Positions 17,939-26,894 of a DNA stretch of 64,000 nt are shown here, in pieces; positions within the stretch are counted from its first letter, which is position 1; each line of letters opens with the position of its first letter. Source of the stretch: Actinoplanes sichuanensis (GTDB lineage: Bacteria > Actinomycetota > Actinomycetes > Mycobacteriales > Micromonosporaceae); NCBI RefSeq assembly GCF_033097365.1, contig NZ_AP028461.1, forward strand, positions 4,402,001 to 4,466,000, read 5' to 3'. A program made the position numbers and the translations under genes. The notes under the pieces were generated by a model. It did not search any database and was not told the DNA's origin. It saw only the letters and a program-made list of their open reading frames with translations.

Positions 17939-18223
17939 ATGTCCAGCGAACGCGTTGCGCCGCACGGGATCTATCCACTCGCGGCCTTGACCGTCGACGT
18001 GGTCGACACCGCGAACAATGTCGTCTCCGTCGTGATCGCCGGTGAGCTCGACGCGGATACCGCTGCCGGCATTCGGACCTTGCTGCAAGCGGCCTGCACC
18101 GTCAACGCGTACGGCGGTGTCCTCGTTCTACGATGGCAGGCGCCGTTCATCCGATACGCCCTGACCGTGGCCGGTGCACTCGACCACGTCGATCTCGACG
18201 ACGCGGAGAAGCCCGCGACCTGA
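17939..18223 (+). CDS. STAS-domain protein lacking the usual phospho-serine
   Basis: 94 residues. The fold order VVSVVIAGELDADTAAGIRTLL matches the first half of an anti-sigma factor antagonist (RsbV/SpoIIAA). The following strand reads VLVLRWQAPFIRYAL where normal members have a D-x-S-G loop with the phosphorylated Ser, so phospho-switching is unlikely. It may be a constitutive antagonist or a decayed copy. It is convergent with the GAF-ANTAR gene. Confidence 0.6.
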   Translation: MSSERVAPHGIYPLAALTVDVVDTANNVVSVVIAGELDADTAAGIRTLLQAACTVNAYGGVLVLRWQAPFIRYALTVAGALDHVDLDDAEKPAT

Positions 18224-18229
18224 CCGCTG

Positions 18230-18973
18230 TCAGCGCTCACGCGGAAGCCAGAAGCCACCCGGCGCCACCGGGTGGCCGGAGACCTTGGTGACGATGTCGG
18301 CGGCCACGTCGTGCAGTTTGCGGTGGCGATGCTGTGACGCCGTACGCAGCAGGTCGAACGCCTCGTCCACGGAGCACCGCTGCTGGGCCATCAGAATTCC
18401 GAGAGCCTGGTCGATGACGCTACGCGAGGCCACCGCCTCGATCAGCTGCTGCTGCAGGTTCGCCTGATCAGCCAGCCGCCAGGCCACGGCCAGCGCCGCC
18501 GAGCACTGGGCCGCGAACGCTTCGCCGTGCCGACGGGCCTGACCGGCGAACGCGGCGCTCGTGCGGGCGTAGAGATTGAGAACGGCCACCGTGCGCTCCC
18601 CGACGATCAACGGCAACGACAGGGAACTGGCCACCCCGTGCGCGATCGCGTGCGGCCGATAGCGGTCCCAGCGCGTCTCCGCCGCCATGTCGTCGATCTG
18701 CAGCACCTGCCCGGTCTCCAGGGCCTCCAGACTCGGCCCCTCCCCCGCGCCGTACTGCAGTTCGTCGACACGTGCGGCGAACGGATCACTGACCGCCACG
18801 GTGACCGGATGATGATCAAGCCGGGTCGTGATCCCGCCGGCCGCTGCCGGGGCGATCACATCGGCCGCCAGCCGCACCGCCCGGGTCAGGAAATCATCCA
18901 TCTGTGGCGTATCGCCCAGCAGCGCGAACAACCGGGTGAGGGCGGGCATCAGGTCCTGGTCGGAGACGGTCAT
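18230..18973 (-). CDS. GAF-ANTAR antitermination regulator
   Basis: 247 residues from ATG 18973. A GAF domain (about 20-150; YGAGEGPSLEALETGQVLQI, SSLSLPLIVGERTVAVLNLY) is followed by an ANTAR RNA-binding domain (about 170-235) with SRSVIDQALGILMAQQRCS and AFDLLRTASQHRHRKLHDVA. ANTAR proteins bind paired hairpins in nascent mRNA to prevent termination; the GAF domain senses a small ligand or redox state. The targets are unknown. An upstream extension of the frame exists but lacks a ribosome site. Confidence 0.9.
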   Translation of the reverse strand: MTVSDQDLMPALTRLFALLGDTPQMDDFLTRAVRLAADVIAPAAAGGITTRLDHHPVTVAVSDPFAARVDELQYGAGEGPSLEALETGQVLQIDDMAAETRWDRYRPHAIAHGVASSLSLPLIVGERTVAVLNLYARTSAAFAGQARRHGEAFAAQCSAALAVAWRLADQANLQQQLIEAVASRSVIDQALGILMAQQRCSVDEAFDLLRTASQHRHRKLHDVAADIVTKVSGHPVAPGGFWLPRER

Positions 18974-19279
18974 GGGCGCCGGCTTCCTGGAGCAGCAGCT
19001 CCTCGATGTCCGTGCCACCGACAATGACCCACCTGGACAGTGGCGTCTGCGAAGATCACCGGCTACCACCGAGCGTACCTCTCGCCGCCCCGACGCACCT
19101 GAGGCCAACACGTTCGATCGGTACTCAAAACCCCTTTACGACCACGATCTGCCTACGAAAGGTGGTTTCGACATCATGCTTTCCGGGGGAAGTGGGAGAG
19201 GCGACAGGTTAAGCAACGGTCATCGGAGTGCTCGTTCGCTGTTCTGCCGGTCCATCGACCGACTGCGAGGAGCCCTCGG

Positions 19280-20056
19280 ATGACCGTCATCGCCAATGCT
19301 GCGACCAGCACCGATCGAGCCAACGAGTTGATCGCCGCAATGGCGGCACTTCCCGCCGACCACCCGTCCCGGCCCGGCGTGCGCGACCAGGTCGTCAAGG
19401 CGTGGCTGCCGCTCGCCCGCCGCCTGTCGAGCCGCTACGCCAACCGGGGCGAACCGCGCGACGACCTCTGCCAGGTCGCTGTCCTGGGCTTGATCCAGGC
19501 TGTCGACCGATTCGATGCCGCCCGTGGTGTCGACTTCGTCGGGTTCGCGATCCCCACGATCGTCGGTGAGCTCAAACGGCACTTCCGGGACAAGACCTGG
19601 TCGGTACGCGTCCCCCGCCGGCTGCAGGAGCTGCGGCTGGCCATCACCGGCGCCAACAGCACGCTGGGCCACACCTTGGGCCGTTCTCCCACCGTTGCCG
19701 ACATCGCCGGGCACCTGGGCATCAGCCAGGACGACGTCATCGAAGGCCTCGAAGGCGCCCGCGCCTACAACTCGACGAGCCTGTCCACACCGATCACCGA
19801 GGGGGGCACCGAACTCGGCGACACCCTCGGTGGCGAGGACGCCGGCTACGACCTCGCCGAGCTGCGCATCGCGCTGGGACCCGCATTGGCCGGCCTCGCC
19901 GAACGCGAGCAGAAGATCGTGAGCCTGCGCTTCTATGGAAACCTTACCCAGCAGCAGATCGCCGAGCAGATCGGCGTCTCCCAGATGCACGTGTCACGGC
20001 TGCTCGCCGGGGCACTGACCAAGCTTCGGCAGCAGCTCGACACCGACCACGTCTGA
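19280..20056 (+). CDS. RNA polymerase sigma factor, SigF/SigB family
   Basis: 258 residues. Region 2 (DDLCQVAVLGLIQAVDRFD, FVGFAIPTIVGELKRHFRD), region 3 (LGRSPTVADIAGHLGISQDD) and region 4 (LAEREQKIVSLRFYGNLTQ, SQMHVSRLLAGALTKLR) are complete. It belongs to the partner-switch general-stress group, which is controlled by RsbW-like ATPases and STAS antagonists, several of which are encoded nearby. GTTTCG at 19165 and GGGGAA at 19186 could be a self-recognised promoter. ATG 19280 follows GGAGCCC. Confidence 0.93.
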   Translation: MTVIANAATSTDRANELIAAMAALPADHPSRPGVRDQVVKAWLPLARRLSSRYANRGEPRDDLCQVAVLGLIQAVDRFDAARGVDFVGFAIPTIVGELKRHFRDKTWSVRVPRRLQELRLAITGANSTLGHTLGRSPTVADIAGHLGISQDDVIEGLEGARAYNSTSLSTPITEGGTELGDTLGGEDAGYDLAELRIALGPALAGLAEREQKIVSLRFYGNLTQQQIAEQIGVSQMHVSRLLAGALTKLRQQLDTDHV

Positions 20057-20107
20057 CCACCTTCTCAACGGCGGCATTCGTCGGTTCTCGTCATCGACGG
20101 GGGGGCG

Positions 20108-21112
20108 TCACGGCGATGGGACCGGCACGGTCTCTCGTGGAAAATGCAGCCGGACCGACGTCCGGCCCGGTTCCGAACGCACCTCGACCACGTCGGCCAA
20201 CTGCCGGGCCAGCCACAACCCGCGTCCACCAGCGACCGCGGCGACCGGATCAGGCCGTAGGTAGCCCGCGTCCACGGGAATCGGACGCGCGCCGGCATCG
20301 TCGCACTGCACCAGGAGCGTGCCGCCGTGATGCCAGGCACGAACCCGGACCGGTGGTCCCCCATGATGCAACCCGTTGGTAGCGACCTCGACCACCGCCA
20401 TCACCAGGTCCTCTCGCGCCTCTGCGACGAATCGATACTCCGTCGCCCAGCCGCCCATGGCCCCACGCAGTCCACTGAGCTCCGCTACCTCGCTGACGCA
20501 GACATCGTGATCGACGTCTGCCGGTGGTGTCCGCATCGGCACGTGGTGGCGGTCAGCCAGGTAGCGCTCCGGGTGGAGATAACCTGATGACGGCGTACGG
20601 CCGGCGGGGGTGACCAGGTAAGGGTGTGTCGCCCGGACGTGGTCGATCACCGTGGCCGGGTGGTCGCGGCAGTCCCAGACGCAGGTGACGGTGGAAGCGC
20701 CCAGCGCGTACGTGCGGTTGCAGATCGCCTCGTACTCCAGGTAGGCGGCGACCCGATCGGCCCGCAGACCGGCGTCCACACCGCGGGTCAGATCGGGTTC
20801 GGCGATCACATGCGCCCGGCGTCCCGACCGATGCTCGTCGGAGAGATAGCGGCGGAACCGCTCGTAGGTGAATCCGAGCCGCTGGTAGAACCCGTCCTGG
20901 GCGCCCCAGCAGACCGCATCGGAAAGGTCCCCGGCGAGGCCGGCCAGCATCGCGCGGGTACGTTCACCGACGACCACCAGAACCCCGTCGTCGAGTTTCA
21001 CCGCCCGAGTCAGCTCCGCCGCCAGCATGTCCAGGTCGCGGTCGGTCTCGATGATCACGGCCTCGTGCACGAACCGCGTCGCGAGCGGCCCGGTTCCGTG
21101 GGCCACGGTCAT
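20108..21112 (-). CDS. MEDS sensory domain fused to anti-sigma ATPase domain
   Basis: 334 residues. Residues 15-180 form a MEDS (DcmR-type sensory) domain: ETDRDLDMLAAELTRAV, WGAQDGFYQRLGFTYERF, YEAICNRTYALGASTVTCVW. Residues 205-330 are an HATPase_c_2 domain with VEVATNGLHHGGPP and GGRGLWLARQLADVVEV. This fusion is common in actinobacteria and is thought to couple ligand sensing to sigma-factor control. It converges on the SigF-type gene, its likely client. Confidence 0.87.
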   Translation of the reverse strand: MTVAHGTGPLATRFVHEAVIIETDRDLDMLAAELTRAVKLDDGVLVVVGERTRAMLAGLAGDLSDAVCWGAQDGFYQRLGFTYERFRRYLSDEHRSGRRAHVIAEPDLTRGVDAGLRADRVAAYLEYEAICNRTYALGASTVTCVWDCRDHPATVIDHVRATHPYLVTPAGRTPSSGYLHPERYLADRHHVPMRTPPADVDHDVCVSEVAELSGLRGAMGGWATEYRFVAEAREDLVMAVVEVATNGLHHGGPPVRVRAWHHGGTLLVQCDDAGARPIPVDAGYLRPDPVAAVAGGRGLWLARQLADVVEVRSEPGRTSVRLHFPRETVPVPSP

Positions 21113-21368
21113 TCCCGGCCCGTTGGCGCTGCGGTAGGGGCGAGACTGGTCATGGTCGGCAACTTTCCGGTGCTCTAAGGCGCGGTGATCCGGTGCGCCT
21201 CGCCACCGCTGCTGTCACGCTCCGGCGAAGCGCGATCATCTGACGGATCCTGTTATACGGGTACCCCAGCGGCTGTTGACTACTCCGATCCGCCGACGAC
21301 CGCTGCATGGGCGGTATCGACGGTCCACGGCCACCCTGCAGGCGGCCGGCCGCCTGTAGGGTCGGCGG

Positions 21369-21602
21369 ATGATGGTTCAGCAGCACTGGTGGAACGGCAG
21401 CAGTACAGCCCGCTTCCGGCGCGACGTCTACATCCGCAGTGACGGCACTCAGTGGGACGTACTCGTCCAGATGGGTGGGTCGACGGGGCGCTACCGTGTG
21501 CAGGAGTGCCCGGGGCGTGGGTCGGCGCTGATCGTCGCCGACGCGTGGCGGGGCACGAACAAGGAGTGGCAGGAAGTGAAGCCACAGGCCGCCGCGGGCT
21601 GA
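21369..21602 (+). CDS. Hypothetical 77-residue protein
   Basis: A small protein beginning MMVQQHWWNGSSTARFRRDV. The pattern of DVYIRSDGTQWDVLVQMGG and ALIVADAWRGTNKEWQEV suggests an all-beta fold with exposed Trp residues. It is divergent from the MEDS gene and convergent with the PP2C relic. The family is not recognised. Confidence 0.6.
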   Translation: MMVQQHWWNGSSTARFRRDVYIRSDGTQWDVLVQMGGSTGRYRVQECPGRGSALIVADAWRGTNKEWQEVKPQAAAG

Positions 21603-21610
21603 GACCGGCG

Positions 21611-22441
21611 TCACTGCGTACACACCGCTCGCGGCGTTCCCTCGCCAGCGGTCAGGGCGATCACCGCGACGTCATCGTCCACCTCGGCGAACGTGGTGAG
21701 CAGCCCGGCGAGAGCGTCGACGGCCGCCGCCGCGCAGGCCGGGCGCAGATCGCGCACGAACTCCAGCAGCGCCCGATCGCCGTAACGCCTACCCGCCCTG
21801 ATCTGGGCCTCGGTCAGTCCGTCACTGTAACGGTTCATGGTGTCGCCCACCTCCAGCGATATAGGTGCAATGCCGGTGCTCCGGCGCTGCGTAGTCCTGG
21901 TAGACGACAGTGTTGAGGTTGCGCAGCACGGTGACGGGGTCGCTGTCGTAGACGGCCGCGGCCCGCAACGTGTACCGCGCGGTAGCGGTCACCGCCGCGG
22001 CGGCCACCCCCTTCCCGCGGACGTCGCCGAGAAAGAATCCCCATCTGTCTCCGGAGAGCGGGAAAAGATCGTAGAAGTCTCCACCGACCTCGTCGGGAGA
22101 GGCCATGTGATAGAGCGACGCCGTGGTCATTTGACCTCGTTCCGCAGCCGCAGCAGTGGCTCACAGTGCGTCTCGTGGTAGAGAGTGCTACCGGTCGTGA
22201 GCAGATCTGCGAAACGCCGGCGGCCGACCAAATCGACGTCGCCGTACCCCAGCCAGGTGAGCAGTGTGGCGTTGACCTTGACGATCGTGCCGTCCGGCAG
22301 AGTGGGGACGAAACCACACGGGGCGTTGTCGTAGAAGTCGTCGAGATCGTCCTCTGCCAGCCCCGGTGAGGAGGCCGGCGCCGAATCCGGCCGGCCCGCG
22401 GGCCGGTCTGCCGGACGTGACCAGCGAGGCAGCGGCCACAC
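21611..22441 (-). pseudogene. PAS-PP2C (RsbU/SpoIIE-type) phosphatase with internal deletions
   Basis: Three pieces of one gene in order. First, a PAS start (DDFYDNAPCGFVPTLPDGTI, GYGDVDLVGRRRFADLL) from GTG 22441 stops after LRLRNEVK. Second, a phosphatase core (DEVGGDFYDLFPLSGDRWGF, GDVRGKGVAAAAVTA) begins at an overlapping ATGA. Third, the C-terminus (YSDGLTEAQIRAG, DDDVAVIALTAGEG) follows after a second break. About 60-100 residues before the core and about 60 before YSDG are missing compared with the family, so this cannot be a single-base error. Metal-binding Asp residues survive in each piece. Confidence 0.65.
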
Positions 22442-22594
22442 TAGGCGCCGGCGCGATCGGCGACGCGGCGTACTGACTGCTTCACCCACCGAGTCTCGCA
22501 CGGCAGACCTCGCGTCACCTGCGCGATTAGGCCGGCCGGCACCGCCTCCCGGGCTGTGCCCCGGCCGGACCAGCAGATCGAAGGCCGGCGAAGT

Positions 22595-22619
22595 GTTTCG
22601 TATCGCCCGGCGTGGGCAT
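22595..22619 (+). promoter_or_regulatory. SigB/SigF-type promoter upstream of csbD
   Basis: GTTTCG (22595-22600) and GGGCAT (22614-22619), with 15 bases between GTTT and the -10, fit the GTTT-N15-GGGTAT pattern of SigF/SigB promoters. It is 75 bases upstream of the CsbD start, a classical general-stress gene. Confidence 0.5.
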
Positions 22620-22693
22620 CCGGGTGGCAGCACCGCCGTTCCACGAGATGTCGTCAGCAGACGAGGTCCGTGCGAACGCGGGAGAGGACCGTC

Positions 22694-22867
22694 ATGGGGC
22701 TCGACGACAAAATCGAGAACACCGCGCAAGAAACCGCCGGCAAGGTGAAGCAGGACATCGGCGAGGCTACCGACGACAAGGACCTCCAGGCCGAGGGCAA
22801 GGCCGACCAGAAGTCCGCGAACATCAAGCAGGCCGGCGAGAAGATCAAGGACGCTTTCAAGAAGTGA
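22694..22867 (+). CDS. CsbD-family general stress protein
   Basis: 57 residues, MGLDDKIENTAQETAGKVKQ onward, with the repeated D-x-x-x-A-x-G-K-x-D pattern of CsbD proteins (DKDLQAEGKADQKSANIKQ). It is highly charged and probably helical; the biochemical role is unknown. CsbD is a SigB-regulon member in Bacillus and often SigF-linked in actinobacteria, in line with the promoter and neighbours here. ATG 22694 follows GGAGAGGA. Confidence 0.9.
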   Translation: MGLDDKIENTAQETAGKVKQDIGEATDDKDLQAEGKADQKSANIKQAGEKIKDAFKK

Positions 22868-22953
22868 TCATCGTACGCCTCGCCGGGGCCGGCATCCGCT
22901 GACGGAGCCGGCCCCGGCGTTGTTCGTGGCCGACGACTGATCCGGGAGAAGAC

Positions 22954-23127
22954 ATGATCATCGCGAAGGCGGCCGTGCTGGCCGCTCTCCGAGAACGCGG
23001 TCAGCACGGCCGGGCCGAATTCGTCGACCGCGAGCTACCGGACCGTATCGACCTGGATCGGCACGGTGGACTGCTCGCCATGCTCCGTCTCGACCCGGCG
23101 CAACTGGCGGACGACCCGACCGCGTGA
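22954..23127 (+). CDS. Hypothetical 57-residue protein
   Basis: MIIAKAAVLAALRERGQHGR begins a small acidic/helical protein ending LRLDPAQLADDPTA. It is preceded by GGGAGAAG and follows csbD by 86 bases, so it may be co-expressed in stress. No family is recognised. Confidence 0.6.
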   Translation: MIIAKAAVLAALRERGQHGRAEFVDRELPDRIDLDRHGGLLAMLRLDPAQLADDPTA

Positions 23128-23558
23128 CAGAAATCGCCACCGTTGCCGTGTTCACCGTCCACCGACCATTGCGCCGCCGTACCTCAGTCAGAGGCTCATC
23201 CGCACCGCTCAGCTCGCCGGCATGAGGGTACTGCCCGAGACCGGTCATGGAAGTTCGAGGACAGGCCACCGTGGCACCCGGGAGCGGATCCGTACGGCTC
23301 ATGCCGCCCCGGCCCTCGGCATGTGCGCCAGGAAGGGACGGTCCGGCATCTCATCGACCGTATAGCCGGCCGGCCTGGAATTGCTTGCCCGGATCTGTCT
23401 TGCCGCCTTCGAGGCCTTGTCCGCCTCGGCCGCGGGCCGTCCGGACGCCGCGGCCTCTGCGCTGCCGCCCATCCGCATGTCGGCGAACCCCTCTCGGATC
23501 GTGAATCCCCGGAGGCCGAACGGGACGAGATCACCCTCGATGAAAGTGAGCCACCTCG
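23128..23558. other. 430-base stretch without a supported gene
   Basis: Open frames exist on both strands but none has a ribosome site with recognisable protein features. A plus-strand stretch near 23381 (ARICLAAFEALSASAAG) looks faintly protein-like but has no start or end that fits. Probably a decayed gene or plain spacer. Confidence 0.4.
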
Positions 23559-24560
23559 ATGACGATGACGACCACCCGCACCAGCCCGGCGCCCCGATCG
23601 GCGGTCGTCGTCAACCCGGCCAAGATCGACGACATGGACGAGCTGCGTGGCACCGTCGACCGCACGCTGGCAGAGGCCGGCTGGCCGGCAGCACAATGGT
23701 TCGAGACGACCGAGGACGATCCCGGTCTCGGTCAGGCGCGAGCCGCCGTCGAGTCGGGCGCGCAGGTGGTGTTCGTCTGCGGTGGTGACGGAACCGTCAT
23801 GTCCGCGGTGTCGGCGCTCACCGGCACCGACGTGTCGCTGGCCGTCCTGCCCGCGGGCACCGGCAACCTGCTCGCGGCGAACCTGGGGCTGTCCACCGAT
23901 CTGGCCACCGGTCTCGCGGTCGCGGTGGGTGGAGGCCTGCGGCACATAGACGTCGGCACTGTCGACGGCCGGCACTTCGCCGTGATGGCGGGTATGGGAT
24001 TCGACGCGGACATGCTCGACGCCACGTCGGACTGCGCGAAGAAGCACATCGGTTGGCCGGCGTACGTGCTCGGCGCGATGAAGCATCTCAAGGACCGGCC
24101 GATGCGGGTCATTCTCCGCATCGACGGCGGCGCACCGATGCGCCGGCGTGCCCGTTCGGTGCTCATCGCCAACGTCGGCCGTCTGCAGGGCGGGCTGAGA
24201 CTGCTGAACGAGGCGCAGCCGGACGACGGCGTCCTGGATATCGCCGTCCTTACGCCGAACACCCTGGGCACCTGGATAGCGCTGGGATGGGCGCTGATCC
24301 GGCGCAGCGAGCGGGTGCCCGCCCTCGAGGTGTTCCGCGGCAGCCGGATAGAGGTGATCAGCAACCGCCCCCAGCCTCGTCAACTCGACGGCGACCTCAT
24401 CCGCAGCAGTGACCGGCTGGCCGTCGGGGTCCTGCCGCGAGCGCTCTGGTTGTGCGTTCCCGAGCCGGCCTGCCACCCCGACCTCAGTGTCGACGCCGAC
24501 GCCGCCACCGAGCATGCGAACGGGCCGCCCGCTTCGGCGGAGAGCAGGCGTTCAGCGTGA
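23559..24560 (+). CDS. Diacylglycerol kinase family lipid kinase
   Basis: 333 residues. A DAGK catalytic domain opens with SAVVVNPAKIDDMDELR, then the nucleotide loop VFVCGGDGTVMSAVSALTG and LPAGTGNLLAANLGLS. The C-terminal lobe has GMGFDADMLDATSDCAKK and QPRQLDGDLIRSSDRLAVGV. It phosphorylates diacylglycerol or a related lipid such as a sphingoid base at the membrane face. The last 35 residues are an Ala/Glu-rich tail. ATG 23559 is used; the downstream frame overlaps by GTGA. Confidence 0.9.
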   Translation: MTMTTTRTSPAPRSAVVVNPAKIDDMDELRGTVDRTLAEAGWPAAQWFETTEDDPGLGQARAAVESGAQVVFVCGGDGTVMSAVSALTGTDVSLAVLPAGTGNLLAANLGLSTDLATGLAVAVGGGLRHIDVGTVDGRHFAVMAGMGFDADMLDATSDCAKKHIGWPAYVLGAMKHLKDRPMRVILRIDGGAPMRRRARSVLIANVGRLQGGLRLLNEAQPDDGVLDIAVLTPNTLGTWIALGWALIRRSERVPALEVFRGSRIEVISNRPQPRQLDGDLIRSSDRLAVGVLPRALWLCVPEPACHPDLSVDADAATEHANGPPASAESRRSA

Positions 24561-24811
24561 GCTCTCGCGAACCTGACGACATCAACGAAACCGTCACCAC
24601 ACCGGCTCCCGACGTCTCCGGACCGGACGAGGGTGACACCGCGGCCTTGCCGCGCCGGAAGCAACCGGAATCCGGTACGTCGACCACGATCGGGCGGCCG
24701 GACGATCAACCGCACGACTCCGGTCCGCCCTCGACGGGACGGCGGCGTCCGTTGCTGTTGCAGAACCACCACTTCCGGGAGAGGGGTACCGCTTTCCCTC
24801 CGGTCGCCTGA
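24557..24811 (+). CDS. Hypothetical low-complexity protein coupled to lipid kinase
   Basis: 84 residues starting at a GTG that overlaps the kinase TGA. It is rich in Pro, Asp, Thr and Arg (TAALPRRKQPESGTSTT) and appears disordered, ending NHHFRERGTAFPPVA. The GTGA overlap supports translation. Function unknown; it could be a chance frame. Confidence 0.4.
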   Translation: MSSREPDDINETVTTPAPDVSGPDEGDTAALPRRKQPESGTSTTIGRPDDQPHDSGPPSTGRRRPLLLQNHHFRERGTAFPPVA

Positions 24812-25103
24812 CGATCCCGCAGCCGCGCCTCGACCGTACGAAATTCCGCCTTGAAGCAACAGTGAGCGCCCGTACGGGTGAACAGCAGTATCCCTGTTCC
24901 CCGGCTGTCGTGCCGGGCGAGCTCCGGGCCCGCCGGGAGGCCGTCCTGGGGGCCGTCGGGTCAACCTCCAGCGGCGGCCTACAGCACTTCCCTTCTTGCG
25001 GGAAGAGATCAGGTATCACCGATCTCCGGCCGGGACATGGAGACTTTGCCTATACGGCCAGAAGTCCGGCCTCCAGTCCACGACGCCTTGTTCGCCTGAT
25101 TGA

Positions 25104-25290
25104 TCAGGGAACCAGGGGAGCTGCGGCGTCCGGCTTGGCCCAGACGGACACGGTCAGACCGCGCCGGGTGTCGAAGACGTTGACGGTGCCGTCGACACCG
25201 CTGACCACGGTTCCCGTGCCGTCGAAGCGCAACGAACGGACCCGCTCGGTGGAGCGGGTGACGCCCTCGGCCGGTTTCCCGGCGAGGCTG
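25104..25290 (-). pseudogene. Relic of a WD40-repeat protein C-terminus in a gene-poor stretch
   Basis: The minus strand encodes RVRSLRFDGTGTVVSGVDGT followed by VNVFDTRRGLTV, which fits one WD40 blade (S-x-D-G-x-x-x-V-S-G-x-D-x-T-V-x-V-F/W-D). No other blade survives upstream. The surrounding 24812-25563 region holds no intact gene. It does contain a small hairpin, CTTCCC/GGGAAG, around 24988-25006. Confidence 0.4.
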
Positions 25291-25563
25291 TTGATCGAGC
25301 TGTCCGCCGTGCTGGTGCCGCCGGCCTCACCATGGCCGGCAATCTTCGCACGACATTCCCTTGATTTGATGAAGCAGGAGCGAAAGCCATATATATGCAT
25401 GCCTGCCGGGGACGTCCCGCAGCGCGTCCTTCACGCCTGCCAGACGCTCACCGGCGACGATCGGAGCGCCCAGCGCTTTCGCTCGTGACCCGGAACGCGA
25501 GCGTGCTCGACGTTGTTAGGGTGGCGCATCGATCGGTTCGAGAGATGCTGAGGTGGAAAGCTC

Positions 25564-25845
25564 ATGGTGCTCCAGTGGTGGCATCTTGCCGTCGTCGTCG
25601 CCGTCGGCGCCCTGATCATCTGGGGTGTCCGGGTGTCTCGGCAGCGGACGTTGCTCGGTGTGGCCGCCGCCCTGGTGGTCCTCAGCGGCTTCCTGCTGTA
25701 CACCCTGGTCCTGGAGGAAGAGCCGTACCTCGAGAGTGACCTGAACGGTCAGCTGGAGACGGTCGCGCTCATCGGGATTCCCGCCATCCTCGGCGTCGTG
25801 CTTTTCGTTGTCGCGCTCCGGCGCGCCGGGACCCGCCGGGCCTGA
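25564..25845 (+). CDS. Small membrane protein, three helices
   Basis: 93 residues with hydrophobic segments at about 6-22, 29-48 and 65-85 and an acidic loop LEEEPYLESDLNGQLE between the second and third. It has a basic C-terminus (RRAGTRRA). Ribosome site GGTGGAAAG. No family is recognised. It converges with the S1 peptidase gene. Confidence 0.65.
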   Translation: MVLQWWHLAVVVAVGALIIWGVRVSRQRTLLGVAAALVVLSGFLLYTLVLEEEPYLESDLNGQLETVALIGIPAILGVVLFVVALRRAGTRRA

Positions 25846-25857
25846 CCGACAGCGCCC

Positions 25858-26763
25858 TCAGTGCCTGGCCCGTTCGAGAGCGCCTCGACGGCGGCGTCGC
25901 AGCACCAGAACCATCGTCACGAGCACCGCCACGCCCAGGCCGACCACGGTCAGCTGCAGTCCGGTTTCCCCGATGCGGCCGGGCGGCGAGGCCATGGTGG
26001 CGGCGATCCAGCCGGCGAGGTTGTCGACGCGGGCGCTGAGGTCCGGACCGGTGTGCGGGCACGGCGGACCCGAGCTCACCACAGCCGCCAGGAGCGGGCT
26101 TCCATCGCGCTTCTGCGTGAAGTACGGGCCGCCGGAGTCGTGCGGGCACGGGCTGGTGTCGGCCTGTGGGGCGCGTCCCGAGGTCTCGATGAGCGAGTCA
26201 CCGACGCTGTCGACGGTGAACTGCCCGGTCTGCAACCGGGTCGCCGGTTCGGAGCCGTCGACGTCGCTGGTCAACCCGTACCCGGTCAACCGCAGCACAT
26301 CACCCGGGGCAGGCGGCTCCGTGGACACCTGGATCGGTGTGACACCGGCGATCGGTCGGCTCAGCTCGGCCAACGCGACGTCGGCCCCGTCCGCCTGAAC
26401 CGCGTTGATCACCTCGGCCTCCTGACCGTCCCGGCCGTTCAGGTCGGCGCGCCCCACGACGGCGGTGGTCACCTTCGCCACGGTCCGGCTCACCCGCCGC
26501 CCCTCGGTGTCGCGGAAGCAGTGGCCCGCGGTGATGACCCAGGTCGGTGCGATCAGCGCGCCGGAACACCAGCTGTCGCGCGTGCCACCCGTGGCCACGG
26601 GCAGACCGGTCATGGTGAGCAGCACCGAGAACCGGTACTCGCCCACCGCGACGTCCGCGCCGTTGGCGATGGCCCGCGCCGGGCGGGGCGACAGCGGCAC
26701 AGCGGTCACGGACAGCACCAGCACGGCAACGAGAATCCTGATAAACCTGAACACGAGATCCAT
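25858..26763 (-). CDS. Secreted, membrane-anchored trypsin-like (S1) serine peptidase
   Basis: 301 residues. A signal peptide (1-31, ending ARA) precedes IANGADVAVGEY. Catalytic His81 (TAGHC), Asp128 (GADVALAEL) and Ser210 (CPHDSGGP) are all present. The residue before the active-site motif and the CP-HDSGG pocket suggest trypsin-like folding with two disulfides. A C-terminal helix (about 272-290) followed by RRRRRG anchors it in the membrane, facing outside. It is divergent from a two-component pair that might sense its products (speculative). Confidence 0.9.
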   Translation of the reverse strand: MDLVFRFIRILVAVLVLSVTAVPLSPRPARAIANGADVAVGEYRFSVLLTMTGLPVATGGTRDSWCSGALIAPTWVITAGHCFRDTEGRRVSRTVAKVTTAVVGRADLNGRDGQEAEVINAVQADGADVALAELSRPIAGVTPIQVSTEPPAPGDVLRLTGYGLTSDVDGSEPATRLQTGQFTVDSVGDSLIETSGRAPQADTSPCPHDSGGPYFTQKRDGSPLLAAVVSSGPPCPHTGPDLSARVDNLAGWIAATMASPPGRIGETGLQLTVVGLGVAVLVTMVLVLRRRRRGALERARH

Positions 26764-26894
26764 CCGTACGTCGGTCGAGGTGCCGACCAGAATCGCGGTG
26801 ACTGCGTCAAGGGAGCATCAGTGGCGCCTTTATCGGTCGCTGACAATCGCCGTGCGAACCTGAGCGGATCGGTGCGGAGACGGAGGGACTCGCC

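Noticed and set aside
21611..22441. PAS-PP2C break as another simple sequencing indel
   Set aside because: Two blocks of about 60-100 residues are missing relative to the family, so adding single bases does not restore the protein.
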